Shown here piece after piece: positions 44,048 to 53,232 of a DNA stretch of 64,000 nt. Position numbers and translations under genes: made by a program. This DNA is from Candidatus Woesearchaeota archaeon (GTDB lineage: Archaea; Nanobdellota; Nanobdellia; Woesearchaeales; GW2011-AR9), in contig CAMAVK010000001.1 in NCBI GenBank assembly GCA_945861715.1, forward strand, positions 1-64,000. Direction: 5' to 3'. The number at the start of each line of letters is the position of its first letter. Position 1 is the stretch's first letter. The notes below the pieces were generated by a model. The model did no database searches, had not been told where the DNA came from, and saw nothing but the letters and a program-made list of their open reading frames with translations.

Positions 44048-45931
44048 TTACTCAACACTAAATTGTCGGTACGCAACTTCATGATATCGATTTGTTTGGA
44101 ACATAAATTGAACCATGTAGTCCCCGGCAGGAGCGTCGTATGGAAGATCAACTGGAACATTCCAACTATAATCACCGCCTCGTCTCAAATCAAATTCACC
44201 AGATGCAACTCGAACTCCAAGGTCAGGGATCATAACAATAAGACGAGCATCGTTAAATCTCTCATTCCCATTATTATGAACTGCAATAGCCATAGATACA
44301 GCCTCACCAGCACCAGCTACTTCACTAATGTGAATAGTTTGGAACTGTACATTCTCATAAGCAATATTGTTATCATGATCATCACAAACATCACCAACAA
44401 AGTCCAAATCAGCATCTTCTTGACGTGGATTAAACACATACACGCAATTGTCCTCTGAATCAATCACACCATCATTATCAGCATCAACATCAACTGGTGG
44501 TGGATTAACTGCGTCACACACATTCCCAATACCATCATGATCTGCATCTTCTTGACCAGGATTAGCAACAAGTGGGCAGTTATCACGAGCATCAGGAATA
44601 CCATCATTGTCAGTATCTACAGGGGGCCGTGGATGACAAATAGGTAAATTTTCAAATCCAGGCCAGCTACAAAGTGGACCATCAGGGAAAGGAGGATCAA
44701 TTGGACCAATATCACCAGGACCAGGGAAATTGAAATCACACACATTTCCTCGACCATCATGATCTACATCTACTTGAGTAGGATTAGCAGCACGAGGGCA
44801 ATTATCACACGCATTACCAACCCCATCGGAATCAGTATCAACTTGATCTGCGTTCGCTACACGTACACAATTGTCATCAGCATCTACTACTCCATCCCCA
44901 TCTTCATCATCAACTGGAACATCAGGTTGACAAATAGCTAGATCCTCAAAACCAGGCCAACTACAAAGTGGACCATCAGGAAAAGGAGGATCAATTGGAC
45001 CAATATCACCAGGGAACCCAGGAGGTAACACGATCCGATCACACACATTACCAAGACCATCATGATCAAAATCAAGTTGATTGGAGTTATCAACACGAGG
45101 GCAATTATCACACGCATTTCCAACACCATCGGAATCAGTATCAACTTGATCTGCATTTGCAACACGAACGCAGTTATCACGAGCATCAGGGATACCATCA
45201 TCATCGGTATCAACTTCAGGATGACAAATTGCAAGATTTTCAAACCCAGGCCAACCACAAAGTGGACCATCAGGATAAGCAGGTTCAATAGGAGTAAAAT
45301 CGCCTAAACCAGGAATTCCGGGTTCGTTTCCTACAATAATAACACGATCACAAACATTTCCTCTACCATCGGAATCAGAATCTGCTTGATTAGCATTATC
45401 GGCACGAACACAATTATCACACGCATCCCCTACACCATCGCCATCAGTATCAAATTGAAGTCCATTAGGAACAGCAGGGCAATTGTCAGTTACATCATCA
45501 ACACCATCTCTATCAGCATCAGCTGGAGCTGGCGGAACAACCACACCACGAACAATCATACGAATAGGTGCAAAATCAACTGAACCTCCATTTTGAACGT
45601 GAACTTTAACAACAAATTCACCATCCAAACCATTGGTACCAATTGCTCGAACAACTTCTTGAACAGGACGTTGCGCATTTGATACAACCGCAAATCGGCC
45701 AACAGCATTGCGAACAAAATCACCATCAGCAGTATAAATATCAACATAAAAATCAAAATTTTCATGACTAGTCACAAGAACACTAAGTTCCGGACGATCC
45801 CCAGCATCAACAGTAATCGTATTACGTCCATTCTCCCATTGAACTCTATTAATTGCAATATCAGCAAGAGCCAGTGGAGCAATAACAAGCAATACCATTG
45901 CCAGTACACTAAACATTACTTTTGTATTCAT
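44048..45931 (-). CDS. Secreted protein with thrombospondin type-3 (calcium-binding) repeats
   Basis: After a signal peptide (TKVMFSVLAMVLLVIAPLALA) and a beta-rich N-terminal domain of about 110 residues, the protein consists of many TSP3-type units such as DTDGDGVGDACDNC, each with Asp ligands for calcium. Three long repeats insert the conserved segment PDGPLCSWPGFE. The last 100 residues form a CARDB/Ig-like domain related to the neighbour at 42402. No C-terminal anchor is seen, so it may attach through partners. ATG 45931, preceded by GAGG, is used (ATG 45955 is upstream in frame). A rigid calcium-dependent surface or adhesin role is inferred. No N-terminal lipobox is present. Confidence 0.85.
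   Translation of the reverse strand: MNTKVMFSVLAMVLLVIAPLALADIAINRVQWENGRNTITVDAGDRPELSVLVTSHENFDFYVDIYTADGDFVRNAVGRFAVVSNAQRPVQEVVRAIGTNGLDGEFVVKVHVQNGGSVDFAPIRMIVRGVVVPPAPADADRDGVDDVTDNCPAVPNGLQFDTDGDGVGDACDNCVRADNANQADSDSDGRGNVCDRVIIVGNEPGIPGLGDFTPIEPAYPDGPLCGWPGFENLAICHPEVDTDDDGIPDARDNCVRVANADQVDTDSDGVGNACDNCPRVDNSNQLDFDHDGLGNVCDRIVLPPGFPGDIGPIDPPFPDGPLCSWPGFEDLAICQPDVPVDDEDGDGVVDADDNCVRVANADQVDTDSDGVGNACDNCPRAANPTQVDVDHDGRGNVCDFNFPGPGDIGPIDPPFPDGPLCSWPGFENLPICHPRPPVDTDNDGIPDARDNCPLVANPGQEDADHDGIGNVCDAVNPPPVDVDADNDGVIDSEDNCVYVFNPRQEDADLDFVGDVCDDHDNNIAYENVQFQTIHISEVAGAGEAVSMAIAVHNNGNERFNDARLIVMIPDLGVRVASGEFDLRRGGDYSWNVPVDLPYDAPAGDYMVQFMFQTNRYHEVAYRQFSVE
44658..45440. repeat. 294-base tandem coding repeats in the TSP3 gene
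   Basis: The same segment, encoding the PDGPLC-WPGFE region, begins at 44658, 44952 and 45246, exactly 294 bases (98 residues) apart. The first two units are highly similar at the DNA level; the third diverges after about 60 bases. This points to recent duplication inside the gene. Confidence 0.75.
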
Positions 45932-46106
45932 GGTTATTCCTCTAATCGTAAACATCTAACACATCCAAAGCAACCAAGTTGCATAAACTCGACCAAGAAC
46001 ACCCAAACCCTCTTTGCACTCAATAAACGCGAAACCAAAGCCCGCGCATAAAATCATAAACTCACACACTCAAAACAAAAAAAATTAACCAACAGTAAAT
46101 CGACAA

Positions 46107-47702
46107 CTAAAAGCGATACGTTGCTCCAAGTAAACCGTATGGAGTGACACTACCTTCTTCAGTAAGTCCAGCTTGATTTACACCTGCTTGAATAAAGACA
46201 GGACCCAAATCAAGTTGAAGACCACCAAATCCATATCCAGTAACTTTTGTTTGATATTCAGGATTACCTTCTGTACCTCGTGGTGCAGTACCATCAACAG
46301 TAGTAACAGTTGATGGAGATGTATTTTTGGAACTCAAAATACCATTTACTCCACCCTCAAGTGAAAGAACAACTGATTCAGTCATATTTCCAAGAATTGG
46401 AACACGTAATGACGCTCGAGCTCCCAAAAATGGATGTTCAACTTTTCCTACTGTAGTTCGACTTGACCAACCATCGCCTGCATCCACAGTAACAGACTCA
46501 CTCTTGGATTCAGCACCAAATACACCATACGCTGCAACATTTAACCCAAGATGGCGTACAAAAAATGATCCATACCCACCAACTTCAGTACTATTTGCAA
46601 ATGGATTCCATTGACCAGTTACTCCGCCAACCAATCCTTGTTCATAACCAGCAAATACACCAAGTGCAAAAGAATCCAAGCCAGCAAGATTTTTCTTCAC
46701 ACGAGCATTATACTCGGATTCAACAGCATCACGACTAATTTGTAATTCTAAACATTTCTCAGATAAATCTTGTAATTGAAGAACACTAGTACTATACATA
46801 GTATCATATTTAGCATTAATTGCATCTTTATCTGCAGGAGCCGCAGCAAGTTCTTTAGTTCGTTGTTCAGAAAGAACACAAACAATGTTTGCCATTGCAT
46901 CGTTTTTAGTTTTATTATCACCACAAACAACCTTTTCTGCATCGCCAAACGCCTTTCGACGAGCTTCATCATCAGCAAGTGCATCAACAACAACTGGAAG
47001 AGTTCCAGTATAAACAGGAGACGAAGCAGGTGCGGGAGCACTCTCGACAGCAGCAGCAACAGGAGCATCTCTAGCAGCACTAAGAGTATTTTCTAAATCC
47101 CCAACTCGACCATTAAGACCATTAATTCTTTCATCTTGAGCAGCATCAACTGCTGTTTGATCAGCCTTATATTGATCAAAAGTAGTAGTCAACACGAACC
47201 GTTGATTATCCATACCCGCCAACTTAGCAGCAAGTACATCAAGTCGAGCTTGAGCATTAGGATCTTCAGATGTAAAAGAAGTCATACTAACCCGATAATC
47301 AATAACATCAATCAAAGTTAATGGTTTCTGAGCATCATTATCATAGAAATGAGGACTCTTAGTAGCAGGATTCAAATCTAAAAAATTCCACATGACGCCA
47401 GTATAATTCGGTCCTTTCTTCACCGTTCGCTTAGGAAATCGCACTTTCAACCGAGCATCAATTTGTGCATCCAAATCGCAACCTTCAAAAATATCACATA
47501 CTTGATTTCGGTACACAAGATTACCATTACGTGGAGCAGGTACAGCACTATGATTTGCAGCAGGCAAAGTAGGAGCATTACCTAATGCAGGAGCACTACC
47601 AACAACCGGACCATCGGCTGGCGCACCAGCATATCCCAAAACCGGTGCAGCAGCAACCGCGGTAAAAGCCACATTTCGTACAAAATTATTAATTGATGCC
47701 AT
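46107..47702 (-). CDS. Secreted coiled-coil protein with a beta-barrel-like C-terminus
   Basis: A likely signal region (MASINNFVRNVAFTAVAAAPVLGYA) is followed by an Ala/Pro-rich stretch, a helical coiled-coil region (about residues 150-345) and a C-terminal part (345-531) of alternating hydrophobic strands and Gly-rich turns, such as FALGVFAGYEQGLVGGVTG, YGSFFVRHLGLNVAAYGVF, YGFGGLQLDLGPVFIQAGV. The last residue is Phe (GATYRF), as in bacterial outer-membrane barrels. I do not recognise a family. Archaea with only one membrane have no obvious place for such a barrel, so the fold call is an inference. It has a TATA box with a hairpin and a GGAGGAAA leader, so it is probably well expressed. Confidence 0.72.
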   Translation of the reverse strand: MASINNFVRNVAFTAVAAAPVLGYAGAPADGPVVGSAPALGNAPTLPAANHSAVPAPRNGNLVYRNQVCDIFEGCDLDAQIDARLKVRFPKRTVKKGPNYTGVMWNFLDLNPATKSPHFYDNDAQKPLTLIDVIDYRVSMTSFTSEDPNAQARLDVLAAKLAGMDNQRFVLTTTFDQYKADQTAVDAAQDERINGLNGRVGDLENTLSAARDAPVAAAVESAPAPASSPVYTGTLPVVVDALADDEARRKAFGDAEKVVCGDNKTKNDAMANIVCVLSEQRTKELAAAPADKDAINAKYDTMYSTSVLQLQDLSEKCLELQISRDAVESEYNARVKKNLAGLDSFALGVFAGYEQGLVGGVTGQWNPFANSTEVGGYGSFFVRHLGLNVAAYGVFGAESKSESVTVDAGDGWSSRTTVGKVEHPFLGARASLRVPILGNMTESVVLSLEGGVNGILSSKNTSPSTVTTVDGTAPRGTEGNPEYQTKVTGYGFGGLQLDLGPVFIQAGVNQAGLTEEGSVTPYGLLGATYRF

Positions 47703-47727
47703 TGTTTAATTTCCTCCTATAGATCAA

Positions 47728-47741
47728 ACCCCATAAGGGGT
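47728..47741. promoter_or_regulatory. Hairpin in the leader of the 46107-47702 gene
   Basis: ACCCC-ATAA-GGGGT is a stable short inverted repeat 26 bases before the ATG at 47702, between the transcription start and the GGAGG at 47712-47716. It may affect translation. Confidence 0.4.
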
Positions 47742-47764
47742 ATTACGATGATAAATTGATTACT

Positions 47765-47795
47765 ACTGTTGAAAAACAACAGTCACTATATAAAC
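47765..47795 (-). promoter_or_regulatory. TATA box with adjacent perfect hairpin
   Basis: GTTTATATAGTG (47784-47795) is a good minus-strand TATA box. Immediately after it, ACTGTTG-AAAAA-CAACAGT (47765-47783) forms a perfect inverted repeat across the predicted transcription start. A regulator site is likely. Confidence 0.5.
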
Positions 47796-47813
47796 TTTGT
47801 GGGATAATACTAC

Positions 47814-49925
47814 TCAAAAAGAGTAAAACTTGTAATTGAACGGTGCAACAGTATCAATATTCCAATTTGAATTTGGTTTGGATCGAGACGCAACTAACTC
47901 AACAAACTTATGTAACAAAGTAGAATCCTGTGCACCATCTCTCCATTTCAAATCACCAACAAAAGCCCGGTATAGCACGCCACTTGATTCTCTAAAAGTA
48001 TTACCAAACGCTTGAAATGCTAACTCGCCTTTCGCTCCCATAGTGCAACGTGGATCCTGCGAACCACATGTCTGAGCAATCCATCGACCTAGAAGCGAAT
48101 CAACGGCCGCAATATTCTCTTCGCTAGGATGACCCTTCAATTTCTCTTTCATAAAATCATATCGAGCATGAGCACTCATTGCCACATCACGTTCAACTCG
48201 AATACTATCACGCTCACGAATAACACTATCACGTGCAGTATAACAATTCTGTAACAACGCATCTTCACCACTCAAACCTAACCCCAATGAAGCTGCACTC
48301 CCAGGAGTCAAAGGAACAACACGTGAAGCAATCAATGTTGCTTGAGACTGCAAATCAGCAACATGAGCAACACATTGTTCATAATCAATCTTGCTTATAA
48401 CTAAATCACGAGCAATTAAATCATAATCACCACGTACCACACCTAAATCAGTACGAATCAAATCACGCGCAGAGCCACACGTGCTTAAATCATCTCGTAA
48501 AGACGCAACTGTTCCATTCAATGTAATAATATTTCCATTCATAACATCTAATTTATTCTTATACTTATCACGTTCAGATCGAGTAGCAATAACAATACCC
48601 TGAGATGCACCTAACTGAGTATTATATCCATCAATGGCCTTTTGTCGTAAACCAAGAAGTGCATCCTTTGCAAAAATCACAGCTCGAAGTGATGCAACTT
48701 CTCCACGTAAATCTGTATTGCCACTACGTTTTAAGTCACATTGCTCAAGACTTTTTCGCACTGCAATCAAATCATCTTGACACTGAGCATTCTGAGCAAT
48801 AACATCGGATTCTCGATTTGGTTGATTTGCCGCTACAATACTCCGAGCAGTTTGTAAATCAGTATCACAAGTATGTTTAGCATTCAACAAAACTGAGTAC
48901 TCATTTCGTAGTCGAGTCAAATGGCTACTAAGTTGAGAAATCTCTACCTGAGAAACCCCATGTTCAATATACATTGCACGTAGCTGGGTATCACAATCAA
49001 TATAATTATCACGACAAACCAAAGACTCAGCATTAATAATAGAAAATTCAGAAGTAACCCCTGAAAGACTACTCTCACTCCGAGAAAGCAACGTATTGCA
49101 ATCCCTACTCTTCCCTTCAAACTCATCAACAGAAGTCCGCAAACCAGCAATAACCAAATCCTTAGCAGCATCCCGTTTCTTACAATCAACCAACGTTTCT
49201 GCGACATCAATACTAACAACAACAGGCTCCGTTGAAACCGGAGCATCAGTATGCCAATATTTAACTCCCAACACCGCAGACCCACCCGCAATAACCGCAC
49301 CAAGAAGAGCCCACGTTGCGCCATATTGCCATTGCCTCGATCTGTTAGCCACTTGAGAAGAACCTATAGTATTCAAACCAACAACCATCGTGTCGCTTCT
49401 ACTCTCGCAACGCATCACATCAAACACTGTCGCATCAAGTGAAGACAAGCGAACTTTTTGTCGATTATCACAACGCGTAGCAAATACTGAACTATCACGT
49501 TGGTAAAAAACACCACTATGTAAAAATATCGCATTCTCTAAAATTTCAGATGCATGATCCACTTTGCGTGACATAACTTTAAATTGATCAGAATTCGCAC
49601 GATAATCACGAATATGTTCGTAACTCTTAACCAACTCCAAAAAACTTTGACCCTCAATCTTACCATCAAATACAAAGCAATTTCTTTTATGATAAATCAC
49701 TTCTTCTACAGTTAAGGTATCTTGTGAAACATCCCCGCTATGAAGCACCATCAAGCGCCTCTCACCAGCCCACTCATACCACATCCCAGGCTCCAAATTA
49801 TTAAACCCATCAATTGGTATCCTCTTAAACCGAGTTTCACTAGCTAAATCTTCAAGAGACAAAAAAGTTTGCCCGGACGCAGTCGCCTCAAGCCGGCTCA
49901 TTAATGAAGTCATATCAGTTGTCAT
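47814..49925 (-). CDS. Large single-pass protein with coiled coil, unknown family
   Basis: The 703-residue protein has an N-terminal part (1-195) with two repeats of a beta-rich module (LEPGMWYEWAGERRLMVLH; AIFLHSGVFYQRDSSVFATR), one membrane helix at about 201-223, and a long, heptad-rich helical region (about 245-600) with regularly placed single Cys residues (DCKKRD, RDCNTLL, YIDCDTQL, TCDTDL, QCDLKR). The C-terminal 90 residues end with NYKFYSF. I do not recognise the family. It follows the 1016-residue protein by three bases, so both are cotranscribed, and the module repeats are shared. A cell-envelope, scaffold-like role is inferred. Confidence 0.75.
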   Translation of the reverse strand: MTTDMTSLMSRLEATASGQTFLSLEDLASETRFKRIPIDGFNNLEPGMWYEWAGERRLMVLHSGDVSQDTLTVEEVIYHKRNCFVFDGKIEGQSFLELVKSYEHIRDYRANSDQFKVMSRKVDHASEILENAIFLHSGVFYQRDSSVFATRCDNRQKVRLSSLDATVFDVMRCESRSDTMVVGLNTIGSSQVANRSRQWQYGATWALLGAVIAGGSAVLGVKYWHTDAPVSTEPVVVSIDVAETLVDCKKRDAAKDLVIAGLRTSVDEFEGKSRDCNTLLSRSESSLSGVTSEFSIINAESLVCRDNYIDCDTQLRAMYIEHGVSQVEISQLSSHLTRLRNEYSVLLNAKHTCDTDLQTARSIVAANQPNRESDVIAQNAQCQDDLIAVRKSLEQCDLKRSGNTDLRGEVASLRAVIFAKDALLGLRQKAIDGYNTQLGASQGIVIATRSERDKYKNKLDVMNGNIITLNGTVASLRDDLSTCGSARDLIRTDLGVVRGDYDLIARDLVISKIDYEQCVAHVADLQSQATLIASRVVPLTPGSAASLGLGLSGEDALLQNCYTARDSVIRERDSIRVERDVAMSAHARYDFMKEKLKGHPSEENIAAVDSLLGRWIAQTCGSQDPRCTMGAKGELAFQAFGNTFRESSGVLYRAFVGDLKWRDGAQDSTLLHKFVELVASRSKPNSNWNIDTVAPFNYKFYSF

Positions 49926-49928
49926 AGA

Positions 49929-52900
49929 TTACCTTTTAAGAATAAAATACGAATGTGTTTTCTGATTCACATCAGTTGCATAACCACTCTTATCTGCAAC
50001 ACACCAAGTCCCTTTTTCACGAGCAACAAATCCAGACTTTATCAATTGGTCGCCTCCAGCCGCAACAAATAGTTTCCCCAAAGCCTCAGAACAATTTGCC
50101 GTATTTGCAACCCAATATTTCATAGTACTAGCGTCACTTCCAGAACACTCAGCAACAGTTCCATCAACTACACATTGAGTTTTAACATACGAAACAATAT
50201 CCCCACGTACAGAGGTAGGAATTGAATCTTGAGCAACAACTTTAGCAATATCCAAATTACCAGCAGCAACATCAATAGAGTTCTGGGCAATTCTCAAATA
50301 TGCAATAACTTGTCTTGTCTTCGCCTCAACAGGAGCATATTTTGTAGAAACAAAAGTATCCCATTCTGGTTTAAACGCATCAAAATCAGCAACTAATTTT
50401 CGAGCTTCCTGGGCCTGAGTGGTATACGTGGCAGCACTTGCAGCAATTTTATCACTCGCATCCGCCCGAGCAGTCTGAGCAGCAACTACAGCCTTCTCTA
50501 AAGACACAACAGCGTCGCGAGAAGCAGCAAATTGTGAATTAAAATACAATGCTGTCCCACCAATACCTAATGCAAGCGCAGCAGCTCCAACACCACCAAG
50601 AACTGCCATACGCTTCACACGACCATTATGACCCGCAACATCAAGCGCAATCGCAAGTGCATCCTTATGTCGCTTTTCCATCTCTAAACGATAGTCTGCA
50701 ACTGCTTGCGGAATTTCACTACCCTCCAAACTCTTCTCTCCACTCCCATTATTACGATAAAACGGAGCTGGGTTCCAAGGTAAATCATCATCACTACCTT
50801 TTCGATAAAACGCCCCAACGGGAATCTCATTAATATTGGTAACTTCTTTAATTTGACATCTTCCAGCAAGTACTAGATCAAGCCCCGTAACATCATTAAC
50901 AAGTATCAAATTACGATCGCTAGTCTGAACATAATAATACACCAACTTATCAGCTGCAGCAATAGGTAATACAGGAACATTTCTTGAAGGCGGCACGACC
51001 CCCGGTCTATGAACAACATCAAATGCAGGAGCTTGACGTGCACGTGGAGATGGTACAGAAACTGGCCTTGTAGCTTGAGGTGGTGCGCTCACGGTATGAA
51101 CCACTTGAACTGGAGGTACAGGTGCGGGAGCCATAGGAATCTCAGGTAACACTGCCAGAGGTGGCAAACTCGCAACCTGGGAAACTGTAACAGTTCTTCC
51201 ATGGGGATCAACTTGACCCATCTCCCCAGTTATTACCTCGTCATCATGAACTATCAGAACTTCCATTGTCGTTGCACCCGGAGTTAACAAAACAGAAACA
51301 TGTTGAGCATCTGCAACCTGTGCAGACGGTATCAAAGGAAGAGGAGGAGGGACTACACGCGCTCCAGTTCCAGCTGTTGCTACCACAGGAGGTATTGCAC
51401 CAACCCCCCCCGCTGTCTTTTTAGTATCATTATTTTTATCATTTGCCATTGTTAAATCTCCAGGAGTATTCATAACCCCTCGCTTCTCATCTATATCCTC
51501 TAATGCACCAAGCGATGCCCGCCTCATATCAGCAGGTGTACGATCTCTATCCTCAAGACCAAAAAAACCATCCCGCACACGCACTCGAACAATGCCATTC
51601 TCATCCTCAGAAATACCTGTAAAGCCCGGTGTAGACGCAAGATTTCTCGCCAACGTAGTAGTTGGTAACACATCAGCAGCACTAAGTTCCATCGTCATTT
51701 TAACGAGATCAACTTTCTCAAAAATGGTATAAGATACAACCTCACCCTTCGGGGTCCGAGAAGAATGAGTCGTTTTTTGCAAAACGACCTCCGTTGAACC
51801 GGGCACGTGAACAAAGGCCCCTTCAGGAATCGCAGGATCTAAAATCCAAGATGCAACCTCTGACTCCCATTTCTCAGGTTCTAAACCAACATAATGAGTA
51901 CCATAACTAACCGGATTACCTTGCTGAAGATATGCAACAAGCGCAGGAAAATCAAATCCCTTAAGACCAGCAATGAGATGATAATTATGCGTAGACTCCA
52001 CCTCCCACTCATACTTTTTTTTCGTTGCCGCAACTTCAAAAAATGGAACAGGTTGTCCATGCCTAAGCAACGGAGTAAATATATCACCAATGTTGGCATC
52101 ACGAACACGAGCATGACGATAACTTCCTCCCCTCTCATTTAAAATATAACCTTGACGTTCTTGACTCGTAAGATGTCGAACATAATCATCACTAAACGAT
52201 TCAGAACTGTGAGTGATAACACCCGAAGGTGTTGAATCATGCTTCAAACGATGTTCCAAGGACCATTGAGCAGCTACCATATCAATCAACGCAAGCGCCG
52301 ATGCATCACTTAAAGAAAGTATACCATGGGACTCAAGGCAAAGCTGTCCATGTTCAACACTACCAACTTTATACAAAACAGAATTTCCTTCAATTTGTTG
52401 AGAAGGAACAAAGAAAGCACCTTCAACTAAATCTATAGGCGTACCTTTTCTCCAAGAAACTTGATCACCGCTAAGCACAGGAACTCGAAATAATTCAGCA
52501 GCGGACTCTAAAATAATTGCATGCGCATCAACTGGAAGTCTTTTTTTATGTCCAGCCACCTCTTGAATACTAACTGGTAAACCAAACAAGTGTAACGGAT
52601 CTTCCCTTTGTGTTTGTTGGCCATCTAAACTCTCACTTAAATCTAACACTTGGACCATCGAATCAGTTGAAAAAGAAAATTCATCCGATGCCGGTGGCAG
52701 TGGATCAGTAATCCCAAACCGCTCAACCAAAATAGTACCCACAAGATCAATGAGAGTAAGTCCAAACGGGCTATCATCAACACTCGCAAGATTACCATCA
52801 CGAATGGTAAGATGAGAGTTATTCATGTACTCTCGAACCACATGACCAAGATCTGATTCATCAACTCGTTGAGTGGGTAATATAAGCGCCTTATTCGCAA

Positions 52901-52979
52901 CATAATACTCTCTTAATCTATGAACTAATAATCCAAAAACTTGATTGTTCACTAAATGAGGATTTGTAGGATTTGCCAT
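49929..52979 (-). CDS. Very large protein with repeated module, Pro-rich linker and one membrane helix
   Basis: The 1016-residue protein carries at least four copies of a module marked by a turn such as LVEGAFFVP, GDIFTPLL, IPEGAFVHVP or IPVGAFYRKG, followed by a hydrophobic strand and a helix. A Pro/Val-rich linker (about 535-690) follows, then a membrane helix (about 790-813), an Ala-rich coiled coil and a C-terminal domain with four Cys that may form two disulfides. The family is unknown to me. The module is also present in the 703-residue neighbour, to which it is tightly coupled (3-base gap). The layout suggests an inner module-rich region and an outer coiled-coil region, or the reverse. 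Confidence 0.75.
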   Translation of the reverse strand: MANPTNPHLVNNQVFGLLVHRLREYYVANKALILPTQRVDESDLGHVVREYMNNSHLTIRDGNLASVDDSPFGLTLIDLVGTILVERFGITDPLPPASDEFSFSTDSMVQVLDLSESLDGQQTQREDPLHLFGLPVSIQEVAGHKKRLPVDAHAIILESAAELFRVPVLSGDQVSWRKGTPIDLVEGAFFVPSQQIEGNSVLYKVGSVEHGQLCLESHGILSLSDASALALIDMVAAQWSLEHRLKHDSTPSGVITHSSESFSDDYVRHLTSQERQGYILNERGGSYRHARVRDANIGDIFTPLLRHGQPVPFFEVAATKKKYEWEVESTHNYHLIAGLKGFDFPALVAYLQQGNPVSYGTHYVGLEPEKWESEVASWILDPAIPEGAFVHVPGSTEVVLQKTTHSSRTPKGEVVSYTIFEKVDLVKMTMELSAADVLPTTTLARNLASTPGFTGISEDENGIVRVRVRDGFFGLEDRDRTPADMRRASLGALEDIDEKRGVMNTPGDLTMANDKNNDTKKTAGGVGAIPPVVATAGTGARVVPPPLPLIPSAQVADAQHVSVLLTPGATTMEVLIVHDDEVITGEMGQVDPHGRTVTVSQVASLPPLAVLPEIPMAPAPVPPVQVVHTVSAPPQATRPVSVPSPRARQAPAFDVVHRPGVVPPSRNVPVLPIAAADKLVYYYVQTSDRNLILVNDVTGLDLVLAGRCQIKEVTNINEIPVGAFYRKGSDDDLPWNPAPFYRNNGSGEKSLEGSEIPQAVADYRLEMEKRHKDALAIALDVAGHNGRVKRMAVLGGVGAAALALGIGGTALYFNSQFAASRDAVVSLEKAVVAAQTARADASDKIAASAATYTTQAQEARKLVADFDAFKPEWDTFVSTKYAPVEAKTRQVIAYLRIAQNSIDVAAGNLDIAKVVAQDSIPTSVRGDIVSYVKTQCVVDGTVAECSGSDASTMKYWVANTANCSEALGKLFVAAGGDQLIKSGFVAREKGTWCVADKSGYATDVNQKTHSYFILKR

Positions 52980-53232
52980 AGTATAAAATAAACATCACTC
53001 ACCAAAAACAACGTAAAAATATACATCAACAACATGATTCAACGAAACGGCTATCTATGATCATACTAATATTATAATACCATATAACCGTAGATAACTA
53101 TACAAGAACCCCCCAAATTTATAAAGATTATGTAAGAATCGCTACTTTTAAGTAACTAGGTAACCAAAAAAATTCTATAAATGTAACTTCACTATATTAA
53201 AAAAAAGCCTAAAAACAAAACTAACAACAATA

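Noticed and set aside
43857-44084. A 75-residue plus-strand frame in the structured gap.
   Set aside because: It runs through two hairpins and the TSP3 3' end, and lacks a ribosome-binding site or recognisable protein features.
44759-45307. Open frames on the plus strand opposite the TSP3 gene.
   Set aside because: They are antisense shadows of the Asp/Asn-rich repeats, without promoter, ribosome-binding site or protein-like composition.
53040-53105. Possible long hairpin (TATCTA ... TAGATA) between the 1016-residue gene and its upstream neighbour.
   Set aside because: Arms are only six bases with a loop of more than 35, so it is expected by chance in AT-rich DNA.
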